A stretch of DNA of 64,000 bases from Streptomyces californicus (lineage in GTDB: Bacteria > Actinomycetota > Actinomycetes > Streptomycetales > Streptomycetaceae), in assembly GCF_000717645.1 (NCBI RefSeq), contig NZ_JNZZ01000002.1, positions 496,001-560,000 on the forward strand. The letters run 5' to 3'. Position 1 is the first letter of the stretch. Each line of letters opens with the position of its first letter. Positions 25,913 to 34,689 of this stretch are shown in pieces. The notes under the pieces are model-generated. The model saw only the letters and a list, made by a program, of their open reading frames with translations. It ran no database searches and was not told where the DNA came from. The translations under genes were made by a program, and so were the position numbers.

Positions 25913-27976
25913 ATGGATGATCGGGCAGCGGGCGCCCTGTCGCTCCCCGACGACTGGCCCGCCCACCCGGACCTCAGCCTCGCCCTGAACCGTATGGGCA
26001 GCTTCGACTGGGACCTCGACACCGGCCTCATGCACATGGACCGGCCCGCCCTCGACGTGTTCGACCTGACCCCGGACGAATACGACGACCGGCCGGCCTC
26101 GCTCGCCCCGCGCGTGCCCACGGACGAGGCGCAGCGCCTGGACGGGCTCGTCTCGCACGCCCTCAAGAGCGGCCGGGTGAACTACGGCGCGTACTTCCGG
26201 GTCCAGCGGCGCGACGGCACCCTGCGCTGGACCCACACCCAGGGGTTCGTCCGCCGCGACGAGACCGGCCGGCCGCGCCGCATCATCGGAATCGTCCGCG
26301 ACGCCACCCAGGAACTGGCCGACTCCACCGCCCGGCACGAACTGGACGAGGAGCGCCGCCGGCGCACCAGCCTGGTCGAGGGCACCACCGCCGCGCTCGC
26401 CCACGCCCGTACCGTCAAGGACGTCATCGCCGTCCTCAAGAACTCCCAGGGGCTCGCCCACCTCGGGGCCACCAGCCTCGTCATGGGCCTGCTGGAGTCC
26501 GGCCGCATCCACCTCGTGGCCGACGGCCCGGAGGCCGCGCACGTCCCCGGCACCCGGTACACCCGGGTGGACGAGCAGTACCCGATGAGCGAGGTGGTCC
26601 GCACGCTGGCCCCCCGCTTCATCGAGTCCGCCGAGGAGTTCGCCGCCTCCTACCCGATCCTGTGGCCCGGCATCAGCCGCCTCGGGATCACCTCCGCCGC
26701 CTACATGCCGCTGATCGCCCAGGCCCGCCCGATCGGCGCGCTCGGCCTCCTCTACAGCGACAAGGCCGGCTTCACCGCCGACGAACGCAACCTCCTGATG
26801 GCGCTCGGCACCTCGATCGCCCAGAGTCTCCAGCGCGCCATGCTCTACGAACAGGAGCACGACCTCGCCGAGGGGCTCCAGCAGGCGATGCTCCCGCGCC
26901 GGATCCCCGCCGTGCCCGGCGCACAGGTCGCCGTCCGCTACCGCTCCGCCCGCCTCGGCCGGGACATCGGCGGCGACTGGTACGACCTGATCCCGCTGCC
27001 CGGCGGCCGTGTCGGCGCCGTCATCGGGGACGTGCAGGGGCACGACACGCACGCCGCCGCCGTCATGGGACAGCTGCGGATCGTCCTGCGCGCGTACGCC
27101 GCCGAGGGGCACAGCCCCGCCACGGTGATGGCCCGCGCCTCCGTCTTCCTCCACGAACTGGACACCGACCGCTTCGCCACCTGCACCTACGCCGAGGCCG
27201 ACCTCACCACCGGGGTCGTGCAGGTGGTCCGCGCCGGCCATGTCGACCCGGTGGTGCGGGACGTGGACGGCGCCTGCCGCAGGGTGGTGGCCGAGGGCGG
27301 GCTGCCCCTGGGCCTCTCGGCGGAGTTCGGGCGGCTGGAGTACCCGGTCGCGACGGTGGAACTCGACCCGGGCCAGACGATGATCCTGTTCACCGACGGA
27401 CTCGTCGAACTCCCGGGCTCCGACCTCGACGAGGGCATGCAGCGGCTCACCGCACTCGTCGCGGACGGCCCGCGGGACCTGCAGGAGCTGGCCGACCTGC
27501 TCTGCGACGCCGTCGACGGCCACGGCGGCCAGGACGACGTCGCGGTCCTGCTGTTGCGCCGCCGCGCCGCCCACGCCCCGCAGTCGGGCGGCCGGCTCCA
27601 GCAGCACGTCGCCCAGAACGACCCCGCGGCGCTGAGCTCGGCCCGGCACATGATCCGGGCCGCGGTGCGGGCCTGGGGCGCGAAGGACCGGGCCGACGAG
27701 ATCGAGCTCGCGGCCGACGAGCTGACCACCAACGCGCTCATGCACACCGACGGCGGTGCGATCGTCACGGTCCGGGTCCTCACCGGAGCCGAGCGGCGGC
27801 TGCGCGTGGACGTCGAGGACCGCTCCAGCGCGCTGCCCCGGCGCCGCGACGCGGGCGAGGACGGGGTGTCGGGGCGCGGCCTGATGCTGGTGGACCGGCT
27901 GGCCGACGCCTGGGGCGTGGAGTCGCGCGGCAGCGGCAAGTGCGTGTGGTGCGAGTTCCTCATCCCGGCGCGCTGA
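25913..27976 (+). CDS. PAS-GAF-PP2C-ATPase regulatory protein
   Basis: This 687-aa soluble sensor has a PAS domain (about 25-140, with RRIIGIVRDAT), a GAF domain (about 150-315), a SpoIIE/PP2C phosphatase domain (about 325-550; GGDWYDLIPL, IGDVQGHDTHAA, FTDGLVEL, QDDVAVLLL) and an RsbW-like HATPase domain (about 570-685; ELAADELTTNAL). It joins a phosphatase and a kinase-like anti-sigma module in one chain, a common Streptomyces design. In the second metal motif GHG is GHD, but the Asp is kept. ATG 25913 has GGAAGAG 8 nt upstream and is preferred to GTG 25904. The signal and the sigma factor controlled are unknown. Confidence 0.9.
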   Translation: MDDRAAGALSLPDDWPAHPDLSLALNRMGSFDWDLDTGLMHMDRPALDVFDLTPDEYDDRPASLAPRVPTDEAQRLDGLVSHALKSGRVNYGAYFRVQRRDGTLRWTHTQGFVRRDETGRPRRIIGIVRDATQELADSTARHELDEERRRRTSLVEGTTAALAHARTVKDVIAVLKNSQGLAHLGATSLVMGLLESGRIHLVADGPEAAHVPGTRYTRVDEQYPMSEVVRTLAPRFIESAEEFAASYPILWPGISRLGITSAAYMPLIAQARPIGALGLLYSDKAGFTADERNLLMALGTSIAQSLQRAMLYEQEHDLAEGLQQAMLPRRIPAVPGAQVAVRYRSARLGRDIGGDWYDLIPLPGGRVGAVIGDVQGHDTHAAAVMGQLRIVLRAYAAEGHSPATVMARASVFLHELDTDRFATCTYAEADLTTGVVQVVRAGHVDPVVRDVDGACRRVVAEGGLPLGLSAEFGRLEYPVATVELDPGQTMILFTDGLVELPGSDLDEGMQRLTALVADGPRDLQELADLLCDAVDGHGGQDDVAVLLLRRRAAHAPQSGGRLQQHVAQNDPAALSSARHMIRAAVRAWGAKDRADEIELAADELTTNALMHTDGGAIVTVRVLTGAERRLRVDVEDRSSALPRRRDAGEDGVSGRGLMLVDRLADAWGVESRGSGKCVWCEFLIPAR

Positions 27977-28088
27977 GCCCGGTCCGGCGAGCGCCGGCGC
28001 GCTGAGCTCCGGTCCGCCGGACGTCGGCGCGGACCGCGCACAGGTCTCCTGACAGGCAGCCGGCCCCCGGCTGCGGCAGTCTGGGACC

Positions 28089-28949
28089 ATGCCCGAACTG
28101 CCCGAAGTCGAAGCCCTGCGGGTCTTTCTCGACGACCGCCTGGTCGGCAAGGAGATCGCCCGCGTCCTGCCGCTGGCGATCAGCGTCCTCAAGACGTACG
28201 ACCCGCCGCTGAGCGCCCTGGACGGCACGACCGTCACCTCGGTCGCCCGGCACGGCAAGTTCCTCGACATCGAGGCGGGCGGGCTGCACCTCTGCACGCA
28301 CCTCGCCCGAGCCGGCTGGCTGCGCTGGAAGGACTCCTTCCCCGCCGCCCCGCCGCGTCCCGGCAAGGGGCCGCTCGCCCTGCGCCTGGTCACCACCGAC
28401 GGCGACGGCTTCGACCTGACGGAGATGGGCACCAAGAAGCGCCTCTCGGTCCACCTCGTCCACGACCCCATGGAGGTCCCGGGCATCGCCCGGCTCGGCC
28501 CGGACCCGCTGGCCGACGCCTTCGACCGGGACGCGTTCGCCGCGCTGCTCGCCGGGGAACGCCGCCAGATCAAGGGCGCGCTGCGGGACCAGTCGCTGAT
28601 CGCGGGCATCGGCAACGCCTACAGCGACGAGATCCTGCACGTCGCGAAGATGTCCCCGTTCAAACGGACCGCCGACCTCCGCGAGGACGACGTCACCCGC
28701 CTGTACACCGCGCTGCGCACCACGCTCGAGGACGCCGTGGACCGCTCCAGCGGAGTCGAGGCGGGCAAACTGAAGGCCGAGAAGAAGACCGGGATGCGGG
28801 TCCACGGGCGGGCCGGCGAGGCGTGCCCGGTCTGCGGGGACACCGTCCTGGAGGTCTCCTTCAGCGACTCCGCGCTCCAGTACTGCCCCACCTGCCAGAC
28901 CGGCGGCAAACCGCTGGCCGACCGGAGGCTCTCCAAGTTCCTGAAGTGA
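28089..28949 (+). CDS. Fpg/Nei-family DNA glycosylase
   Basis: This 286-aa base-excision repair enzyme starts with MPELPEVEALR: after Met removal the N-terminal Pro is the nucleophile and Glu is the next catalytic residue. A Lys in RHGKFLDI matches the conserved beta-strand lysine. The helix-two-turn-helix LIAGIGNAYSDEIL binds the lesion backbone, and a C-terminal zinc finger is present (CPVCG and CPTCQ, about residues 245-270). It removes oxidised bases such as 8-oxoguanine or oxidised pyrimidines and cuts the strand. Family members in Streptomyces are numerous, so fpg versus nei is not decided. No clear Shine-Dalgarno precedes the ATG. It stands alone. Confidence 0.9.
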   Translation: MPELPEVEALRVFLDDRLVGKEIARVLPLAISVLKTYDPPLSALDGTTVTSVARHGKFLDIEAGGLHLCTHLARAGWLRWKDSFPAAPPRPGKGPLALRLVTTDGDGFDLTEMGTKKRLSVHLVHDPMEVPGIARLGPDPLADAFDRDAFAALLAGERRQIKGALRDQSLIAGIGNAYSDEILHVAKMSPFKRTADLREDDVTRLYTALRTTLEDAVDRSSGVEAGKLKAEKKTGMRVHGRAGEACPVCGDTVLEVSFSDSALQYCPTCQTGGKPLADRRLSKFLK

Positions 28950-29112
28950 GGGCCGGGCGCACCGCGAACGGGACCGCCGCCGCGTGTTCCCACGACGCCG
29001 TTCCCGCCGCGCGCGGGCCCGTCCGGGAACCCCCCGGCGGCAGGGGCGCCGGCAAGTGCTGCGGTACGGGAACAAGCCGCACATCACCCGCGCCAACGGC
29101 CCCGGGAGCACC

Positions 29113-29118
29113 TACACT
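29113..29118 (+). promoter_or_regulatory. -10 element of LytTR regulator gene, likely leaderless
   Basis: TACACT in CCTACACTCCG ends 9 nt before the A of ATG 29127. The same block with identical spacing precedes the small membrane gene at 30008. No ribosome-binding site is present at either, which points to leaderless mRNAs. Confidence 0.5.
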
Positions 29119-29126
29119 CCGGCCTC

Positions 29127-29879
29127 ATGCTGCGCGTACTCGCCGTCGACGACGAACCACCCGCCCTGGAGGAACTGCTCTACCTCCTGCGCGCCGACCC
29201 CCGGGTCCGCAGCGCGGAGGGCGCGACCGGGGCGACCGAGGCGCTGCGCCGCATCGGCGGCGCGGTGGACGCGGGACCCGACGACCCGTCCGCGATCGAC
29301 GTCGTCTTCCTCGACATCCACATGGCCGGTCTCACCGGGCTCGACGTCGCCCAGCTCCTCGCCGGGTTCGCCGCACCGCCGCTCATCGTCTTCGTCACCG
29401 CGCACGAGGGCTTCGCCCTCCAGGCGTTCGACCTCAAGGCCGTCGACTACGTCCTCAAACCGGTCCGCCGCGAACGCCTCGCCGAGGCCGTCCGCCGGGT
29501 CGCCGAGCAGGTGGGGGACCGGTCCGCCCCCGTCCACGACGGCGCGGGCGACCAGATCCCCGTCGAACTCGGCGGCGTCATCCGCTTCGTCCCCATCGAC
29601 GAGATCGCGTACGCCGAGGCGCAGGGCGACTACGCGCGGCTGCACACCGCCACCGGAAGCCACCTCGTCCGCATCCCGCTCACCACCCTGGAGGAGCGCT
29701 GGCGCTCCCGCGGCTTCGTCCGCATCCACCGCCGCCACCTGGTGGCCCTCGGCCGGATCGACGAACTGCGCCTGGACGCGGGCAGCATGAGCGTACGCAT
29801 CGGGCAGGCCGAGCTCGCCGTCAGCCGCCGCCACACCCGCGCACTGCGCGACCTCCTGATGCGCCAGGGCGGCCGCTGA
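29127..29879 (+). CDS. LytTR-family response regulator
   Basis: This 250-aa regulator has a receiver domain (about 1-125; VDDEPPALEEL, acceptor Asp in VVFLDIHM, Lys in DYVLKPV) and a LytTR DNA-binding domain (about 140-245; AYAEAQGDYARLHT, RSRGFVRIHRRHLV). Members control virulence, autolysis or carboxylate uptake in Gram-positive bacteria. Its partner is very likely the LytS-like kinase at 31869, in the same direction, with two membrane protein genes between. LytTR proteins bind paired direct repeats; none was recognised with confidence near the promoters here. Confidence 0.92.
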   Translation: MLRVLAVDDEPPALEELLYLLRADPRVRSAEGATGATEALRRIGGAVDAGPDDPSAIDVVFLDIHMAGLTGLDVAQLLAGFAAPPLIVFVTAHEGFALQAFDLKAVDYVLKPVRRERLAEAVRRVAEQVGDRSAPVHDGAGDQIPVELGGVIRFVPIDEIAYAEAQGDYARLHTATGSHLVRIPLTTLEERWRSRGFVRIHRRHLVALGRIDELRLDAGSMSVRIGQAELAVSRRHTRALRDLLMRQGGR

Positions 29880-29993
29880 CCTTCCCGACCGCCTCGCGGG
29901 AGAGCGCCGGCCGGGTCCTGGACGACCGTACGGCCCCGCCGCTGACCAGGGGAGACCATAAGCGATCCCTTCCCAGTGCGGCCCGCCGACGCC

Positions 29994-29999
29994 TACACT
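29994..29999 (+). promoter_or_regulatory. -10 element of small membrane gene / symporter unit
   Basis: TACACT in CCTACACTCCG ends 9 nt before ATG 30008, a copy of the arrangement before the regulator gene at 29127. It suggests a separate leaderless start for the transporter-kinase transcript. Confidence 0.5.
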
Positions 30000-30007
30000 C
30001 CGAGCCC

Positions 30008-30370
30008 ATGTCCGCAGAGCCAACCCCCCGGCGGGAAGTGGTCACGGGTCAGCCGCGCCGGGTGCGCCCGCTGCCCCGCTACCGCACGCAGGCGGAGATC
30101 GACGAGCAGACCGCCCTCGGCGGCGCCTACGTACGCTCGCTGATGCGCGGCCAACTGCGCGCCGGACTCACCGTCTTCGCCGTGCTCGCCCTCGTCGCGG
30201 GCACCCTGCCGCTGCTCTTCGCCGCGCTGGACAGCTCCGCCCTGGTCTGGGGCGTGCTCGGCTTCGCCGCCTATCCTCCGCTGACCCTCGCCGCCTGGTG
30301 GTACGTCCGCCGGGCCGAACGCAACGAACGCGACTTCGCCCGGCTGGTGGAGGGCCGCCCCGCACCGTGA
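30008..30370 (+). CDS. Small two-helix membrane protein, symporter partner
   Basis: This 120-aa protein has a basic N-terminus (RRVRPLPRYRTQAEIDEQ) and two membrane segments (about 50-72 and 78-100), followed by a charged tail with RRAERNERDFARLVEG. It resembles DUF485-like small proteins found next to acetate-type sodium symporters (YjcH with ActP). The stop overlaps the symporter GTG by one frame-shifted triplet (GTGA at 30367-30370), so the two are translationally coupled. The role is probably to assist the symporter. Confidence 0.75.
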   Translation: MSAEPTPRREVVTGQPRRVRPLPRYRTQAEIDEQTALGGAYVRSLMRGQLRAGLTVFAVLALVAGTLPLLFAALDSSALVWGVLGFAAYPPLTLAAWWYVRRAERNERDFARLVEGRPAP

Positions 30371-31872
30371 GCGCCCCCGACCACACGGCGTCCTGGGTGG
30401 CGGTCGCCCTCGTCGTCCTCGCCACCGTCCTCGTCGGCGGCTTCGGCCTGCGCATCTCCCGTACGACCTCCGACTTCTACGTCGCCTCCCGCACCGTGCG
30501 ACCCCGCCTCAACGCCGCCGCGATCAGCGGCGAGTACCTCTCGGCCGCCTCCTTCCTCGGCGTCGCCGGGCTCGTCCTCGTCCACGGCCCCGACATGCTC
30601 TGGTACCCGGTCGGCTACACCGCCGGATACCTGGTGCTCCTCGTCTTCGTCGCCGCGCCCCTGCGCCGCTCCGGCGCGTACACCCTGCCCGACTTCGCCG
30701 AGGGCCGGCTGGAATCGCGGCAGGTCCGACGGCTGGTCAGCGCCCTGGTCGTCGGCGCGGGCTGGCTCTACCTCGTTCCCCAGCTCCAGGGCGCCGGGCT
30801 GACCCTGAAGATCCTCACCGGCGCTCCGGGCTGGCTCGGCGACGTGCTCGTCGCCACCGTCGTCACCGCGGCCGTCGCGGCGGGCGGCATGCGCTCCATC
30901 ACCTTCGTCCAGGTCTTCCAGTACTGGCTGAAACTGACCGCCCTACTGGTCCCCGCCCTCTTCCTGGTCCTCGCCTGGCAGGGCGACGGCCGGCCCCGGG
31001 TCGGCCTCGACGAGCAACTCGCCGTCTTCCGCGCCGACCACCCGCTCTACGCCACCTACGGGCTGATCGTGGCGACCTTCCTCGGCACGATGGGCCTGCC
31101 CCACGTCGTCGTCCGCTTCTACACCAGCCCCAACGGCCGCGACGCCCGCCGCACCACCGTCGCCGTCCTCGCCCTGGTCGGCCTCTTCTACCTGCTGCCG
31201 CCGGTCTACGGCGCGCTCGGCCGCCTCTACACCCCCGAGCTGCGGTACGGGGGAGACGCCGACGCCGCCGTCCTGCTGCTGCCCGCCCGGATGATCGGCG
31301 GCGTCGGCGGCGACTTCCTGGGCGCGCTGCTCGCCGGCGGGGCGTTCGCCGCGTTCCTGTCCACCGCCTCCGGGCTCACCATGGCCGTCGCCGGCGTGAT
31401 CACCCAGGACGTGCTGCCCTCGCGCGGGGTGCGCCACTTCCGCCTCGCCACCGTCCTCGCCATCGCCGTACCCCTGCTGATCTCGCTGCTGGTCAGCCGG
31501 GTTCCGGTGGCCGACGCCGTGGGCATGGCCTTCGCGGTCTCCGCCTCATCCTTCTGCCCGCTGCTCGTCCTCGGCATCTGGTGGCGGCGGCTCACCCCGC
31601 CGGGCGCGGTGGCCGGGCTCCTGCTCGGCGGCGGGTCGGCCCTGCTCGCCGTCGCCATCACCGTCAGCGGGGCCGTACGCCCGCCCGGCTGGCCGCACGC
31701 CCTGCTCGCCTGGCCCGCCGTCTGGTCCGTGCCCGTGGGCTTCCTCGCGATGATCCTCGTCTCGCTCGCCACCCCCGGGCGCATACCGGCGGGCACCAAC
31801 GCCGCCATGACCCGCTTCCACCTCCCCGAGGCCCTGTCCTCGGCACGGCCGGCCGCCGGGAGGGAGCGGTGA
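30367..31872 (+). CDS. Solute:sodium symporter (ActP-like)
   Basis: This 501-aa protein has about thirteen membrane segments with LeuT-like SSS signatures: FYVASRTVRPRLNAAAISGEYLSAASFLG, GMRSITFVQVFQYWLK and GAFAAFLSTASGLTMAVAGVI. Close relatives carry acetate or other short carboxylates with Na+. The GTG start overlaps the upstream stop by 4 bp, and its own stop overlaps the kinase gene in the same way. The cluster regulator-partner-symporter-kinase suggests that uptake is tied to sensing of the same carboxylate. The exact substrate is not shown. Confidence 0.9.
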   Translation: MSAPDHTASWVAVALVVLATVLVGGFGLRISRTTSDFYVASRTVRPRLNAAAISGEYLSAASFLGVAGLVLVHGPDMLWYPVGYTAGYLVLLVFVAAPLRRSGAYTLPDFAEGRLESRQVRRLVSALVVGAGWLYLVPQLQGAGLTLKILTGAPGWLGDVLVATVVTAAVAAGGMRSITFVQVFQYWLKLTALLVPALFLVLAWQGDGRPRVGLDEQLAVFRADHPLYATYGLIVATFLGTMGLPHVVVRFYTSPNGRDARRTTVAVLALVGLFYLLPPVYGALGRLYTPELRYGGDADAAVLLLPARMIGGVGGDFLGALLAGGAFAAFLSTASGLTMAVAGVITQDVLPSRGVRHFRLATVLAIAVPLLISLLVSRVPVADAVGMAFAVSASSFCPLLVLGIWWRRLTPPGAVAGLLLGGGSALLAVAITVSGAVRPPGWPHALLAWPAVWSVPVGFLAMILVSLATPGRIPAGTNAAMTRFHLPEALSSARPAAGRER

Positions 31873-33059
31873 CCGGGGCCGGGGCCGCCGTCCTCGTCGT
31901 GCTCGCCGTGCTGCTGTTCGGGGCCGGCCTGCTGCTGGGCCGCCGCACCGCCCGGCCGCTGCGCCCCAGCGACGTGGGCACCCCCGTCGAGCACGCCACC
32001 TTCGAGACCCTGCACACCGCGTCGCTGGCCGCGCCGCCGCTGCGGGCCGGGCTCACCGAGGAGAGCGCCCGGCGGGCCGCCCGCAGACTGCGCTCCCTGC
32101 TCGGCACGGACGCCCTCTGCCTCACCGACCGGGACCGGGTGCTGGTCTGGGACGGGGCCGGCCACCACCACGGCAAGGACGTGATGGAGCACCTGAAGGT
32201 GCTCCTGGACACCGGCCGCGGCACCGCCTTCGACAGCGGCTGCGCCGACCTCGACTGCCCGCTGCGCTGGGCCGTCGCCGTACCCCTCACCGTCGAGAAC
32301 CGGGTCCTGGGCGCGCTCGTCGCCTACGCCCCGCGCGAGTCCGCGGTGCTGGCCCGGGCGGCGGGGGAGGTGGCGCGCTGGGTCTGCGTCCAGCTCGAAC
32401 TGGCCGAACTGGACCGCTCCCGCACCCAGCTCATCGAAGCGGAGATCAAGGCCCTGCGGGCGCAGATCTCCCCGCACTTCATCTTCAACTCCCTCGCCGC
32501 GATCGCCTCGTTCGTCCGCACCGATCCCGAGCAGGCCAGGGAACTGCTGCTGGAGTTCGCCGACTTCACCCGCTACTCGTTCCGTCAGCACGGGGAGTTC
32601 ACCACGCTGGCGGACGAACTGCACTCCATCGACCAGTATCTGGCGCTCGTCCGGGCCCGCTTCGGGGAAAGGCTCGCCGTGACCCTCCAGGTCGCCCCGG
32701 AGGTGCTGCCGGTCGCGCTGCCGTTCCTCTGTCTCCAGCCACTGGTGGAGAACGCCGTCAAACACGGTCTCGAAGGAGCGGTCACCCGCAGCCGGATCAC
32801 CATCAGCGCCCTGGACGCGGGTTCGGAGGCGGAAGTGGTCATCGAGGACGACGGCACGGGCATGGAGCCCGAGCGGCTGCGGCGGATCCTGCGCGGCGAG
32901 GGCGACGCCTCCACCGGCATCGGGCTGCTCAACGTGGACGAGCGGCTGCGCCAGGTCTACGGCGACGACTACGGCCTCGTCATCGAGACGAGGGTCGGGG
33001 CGGGCATGAAGATCACGCTGCGGCTGCCCAAGTACCGTGCCGGGGTGCACGGCTCCTGA
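31869..33059 (+). CDS. LytS-like sensor histidine kinase
   Basis: This 396-aa kinase has one N-terminal membrane segment (about 5-24), a GAF-like domain (about 60-175) and a His_kinase (PF06580) domain. Its phospho-His is in RAQISPHFIFNSLAAI (about residue 203), the N box is LVENAVKHGLEG and the G boxes are DDGTGM and GIGLLNVDERL. The GAF domain has cysteines in SGCADLDCP that could bind a ligand or metal. The GTG start overlaps the symporter stop (31869-31872). It should phosphorylate the LytTR regulator at 29127. The nearby symporter suggests sensing of the transported carboxylate (inference). Confidence 0.92.
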   Translation: MTGAGAAVLVVLAVLLFGAGLLLGRRTARPLRPSDVGTPVEHATFETLHTASLAAPPLRAGLTEESARRAARRLRSLLGTDALCLTDRDRVLVWDGAGHHHGKDVMEHLKVLLDTGRGTAFDSGCADLDCPLRWAVAVPLTVENRVLGALVAYAPRESAVLARAAGEVARWVCVQLELAELDRSRTQLIEAEIKALRAQISPHFIFNSLAAIASFVRTDPEQARELLLEFADFTRYSFRQHGEFTTLADELHSIDQYLALVRARFGERLAVTLQVAPEVLPVALPFLCLQPLVENAVKHGLEGAVTRSRITISALDAGSEAEVVIEDDGTGMEPERLRRILRGEGDASTGIGLLNVDERLRQVYGDDYGLVIETRVGAGMKITLRLPKYRAGVHGS

Positions 33060-33090
33060 TGCCCGCACCGGGTCCAGGACCCGGGCCCGC

Positions 33091-33606
33091 TCAGCACAGA
33101 TGGACGGCCAGATGGCCGAGCGGCAGCCCCAACTGCCAGGCGGGCGTCCAGATCCGGACCTCCCGGTCGGCCGCCGGACCGGCCCCGGCCTCCCAGGAGC
33201 CCGGGCCGATCGCGTCGAGGTCGGCCGCGAGCAGCTCGGTCTCCTCCAGCCAGCGCCAGGCCGCCCGCGCCAGCGCCAGATCGGGGTCCCCGGGGTCCGT
33301 GCCCCGCTCCGCCTCCGCCAGCCGCTCGCAGATCCAGCCGCGCCAGGCGCCCTCGTACGCCGTGAGCGTCCGCAGCTCGTCCACCCGCGATCCGGGCAGG
33401 GCCGCGGGGGCGGGCGCCTCCCCGGGGCGGTCGCACAGGAACATCGTCAGCGCGAGCGCGTCGCGCCCCGCCCGGAACTCCAGGGTCGTCGGCTCCATCA
33501 GATCACCGGTCCGCAACAGCTCGTCGGCGACGTACTCGGTGGCCAGCCAGGCCATCGGTACCCGGAGCCCGTTCCCACCGGTCCCATCCGTATCCTCGGG
33601 GCGCAT
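33091..33606 (-). CDS. Hypothetical soluble protein, 171 aa
   Basis: I do not recognise this protein. It is rich in Trp, Leu and acidic residues (AWRGWICERLAEAE, RIWTPAWQLGLPLGHLAVHLC), with no membrane segment or signal. The ATG at 33606 has AGAGGCGAG upstream, and an alternative frame start further up would run into the opposite gene. It is convergent with the kinase gene (31-bp gap) and divergent from the anti-sigma gene at 33719. Codon use is typical, so it is a real gene. Confidence 0.7.
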   Translation of the reverse strand: MRPEDTDGTGGNGLRVPMAWLATEYVADELLRTGDLMEPTTLEFRAGRDALALTMFLCDRPGEAPAPAALPGSRVDELRTLTAYEGAWRGWICERLAEAERGTDPGDPDLALARAAWRWLEETELLAADLDAIGPGSWEAGAGPAADREVRIWTPAWQLGLPLGHLAVHLC

Positions 33607-33718
33607 CCCGTCTCGCCTCTTTCCGTGCTCGGTGCCGGGCTTCACGCAGCATTGAACCGGGGGCGGACGCCCCGCGTGGGCAGAAGGGGAGGATCGCCCA
33701 GGAGATACGAGGCTGCGA

Positions 33719-33916
33719 ATGAGTGCCGACCCCGGCGACGACCCGCACGTGCGCCCGCTGCTCGGCGCGTACGTCCTGGACGCCCTGGACCCGGAGGAGA
33801 CGTGCCGCGTCGCCCGGCACCTGAGGAGCTGCGACGGCTGCACCCGGGACTACGTGGAGGTGGCCGAGGCGTCCGCCCTGCTGGCGCTGTTGCAAGCGGA
33901 GGACCTGCGCGAGTAG
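33719..33916 (+). CDS. Small zinc-finger (ZAS) anti-sigma factor
   Basis: This 65-aa protein consists of a zf-HC2 anti-sigma domain only: VRPLLGAYVLDALDPEE, then HLRSCDGC with the HxxxCxxC zinc motif, then a helix. There is no membrane segment, so it would be cytosolic. ZAS proteins clamp ECF sigma factors and often release them on oxidation of the cysteines. Its last 67 bp overlap the 3' end of the ECF sigma gene on the opposite strand, so the two genes are convergent. That is unusual, because sigma/anti-sigma pairs normally share an operon. The ATG at 33719 is weakly served by GGAG. Confidence 0.8.
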   Translation: MSADPGDDPHVRPLLGAYVLDALDPEETCRVARHLRSCDGCTRDYVEVAEASALLALLQAEDLRE

Positions 33917-34422
33917 CCGGGCAGGGTGCGCGCGAGGACCCGGAGGGCGTAGTACGAGCGGGACTTCACGGTGCCGGCGGGGATGCCGAGCACCTCGGCC
34001 GTCTCGCCGACGCTCAGCCCGCGGAAGTAGATCTGCACCAGCACCGCGCGGTGCTCGGGGCTGAGGGTGCGGACCGCCTCGCGGACGTCGAGGGCGCGCA
34101 CCGCGCTGTCCGCGGTGTCCCGGGCGTCCGGTGTGGTCTCCAGCACGGTGTCGCTGACCTCGACCGGACGGGCCTGCCGGGAGCGCCGCGCGTCGATGGC
34201 GAGGCGGCGGCCGACGGTGAAGAGCCACGGCCGCATCGAGTCGTACGGGGCGTCGAACGCCTCGGGGTGCTGCCAGGCGCGTACGAGGGTCTCCTGCACC
34301 AGGTCCTCGGCCCGCTGCCGGTCCCCGAAGGTCAGGCCGAGCAGGAAGTGGAACAGGGCGGGGCCGTGTTCGCGCTGCAGTTCGGCCAGGGTCCGCTCAT
34401 CGGTCGTCGTGGTGGTCTTCAT
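33850..34422 (-). CDS. ECF RNA polymerase sigma factor
   Basis: This 190-aa sigma factor has region 2 (LTFGDRQRAEDLVQETLVRAWQ, PWLFTVGRRLAIDARR) and region 4 (LSPEHRAVLVQIYFRGLSVGETAEVLGIPAGTVKSRSYYALRVL). The C-terminal extension after region 4 is short and basic/serine-rich. It is coded over the last part of the convergent anti-sigma gene. ECF factors direct small regulons under envelope or oxidative stress. The ATG at 34422 begins right before region 2. Confidence 0.9.
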   Translation of the reverse strand: MKTTTTTDERTLAELQREHGPALFHFLLGLTFGDRQRAEDLVQETLVRAWQHPEAFDAPYDSMRPWLFTVGRRLAIDARRSRQARPVEVSDTVLETTPDARDTADSAVRALDVREAVRTLSPEHRAVLVQIYFRGLSVGETAEVLGIPAGTVKSRSYYALRVLARTLPGYSRRSSACNSASRADASATST

Positions 34423-34689
34423 GAACGTCCTCTCCCGCCGAGGCCCCTGGCGGCCTCGTTGCCGACTGGCGTATACGAACGCATTCGGCGGCGCGGGAAC
34501 AGGCGGTGCGCCGGGCCGTGCGACGAGCGGTCGCTCAGTGCGGCGAATGGTGCGGTGAACGGTCGAGGGGCCGTCGGGGTCGGCCGGTACGACCAGTTCA
34601 GCTAGGTATGCGGCAATGCTCCTTGCTTCTGCGATATGACGATCTGTCTAGTCGGATGGTCTTAATCACCCGACCATGGAGTCGAGCAG

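Noticed and set aside
25337..28615. 1092-codon open frame on the minus strand
   Set aside because: It lies antisense to the DUF6777, PAS-GAF-PP2C and Fpg genes. Its composition is that of a shadow frame.
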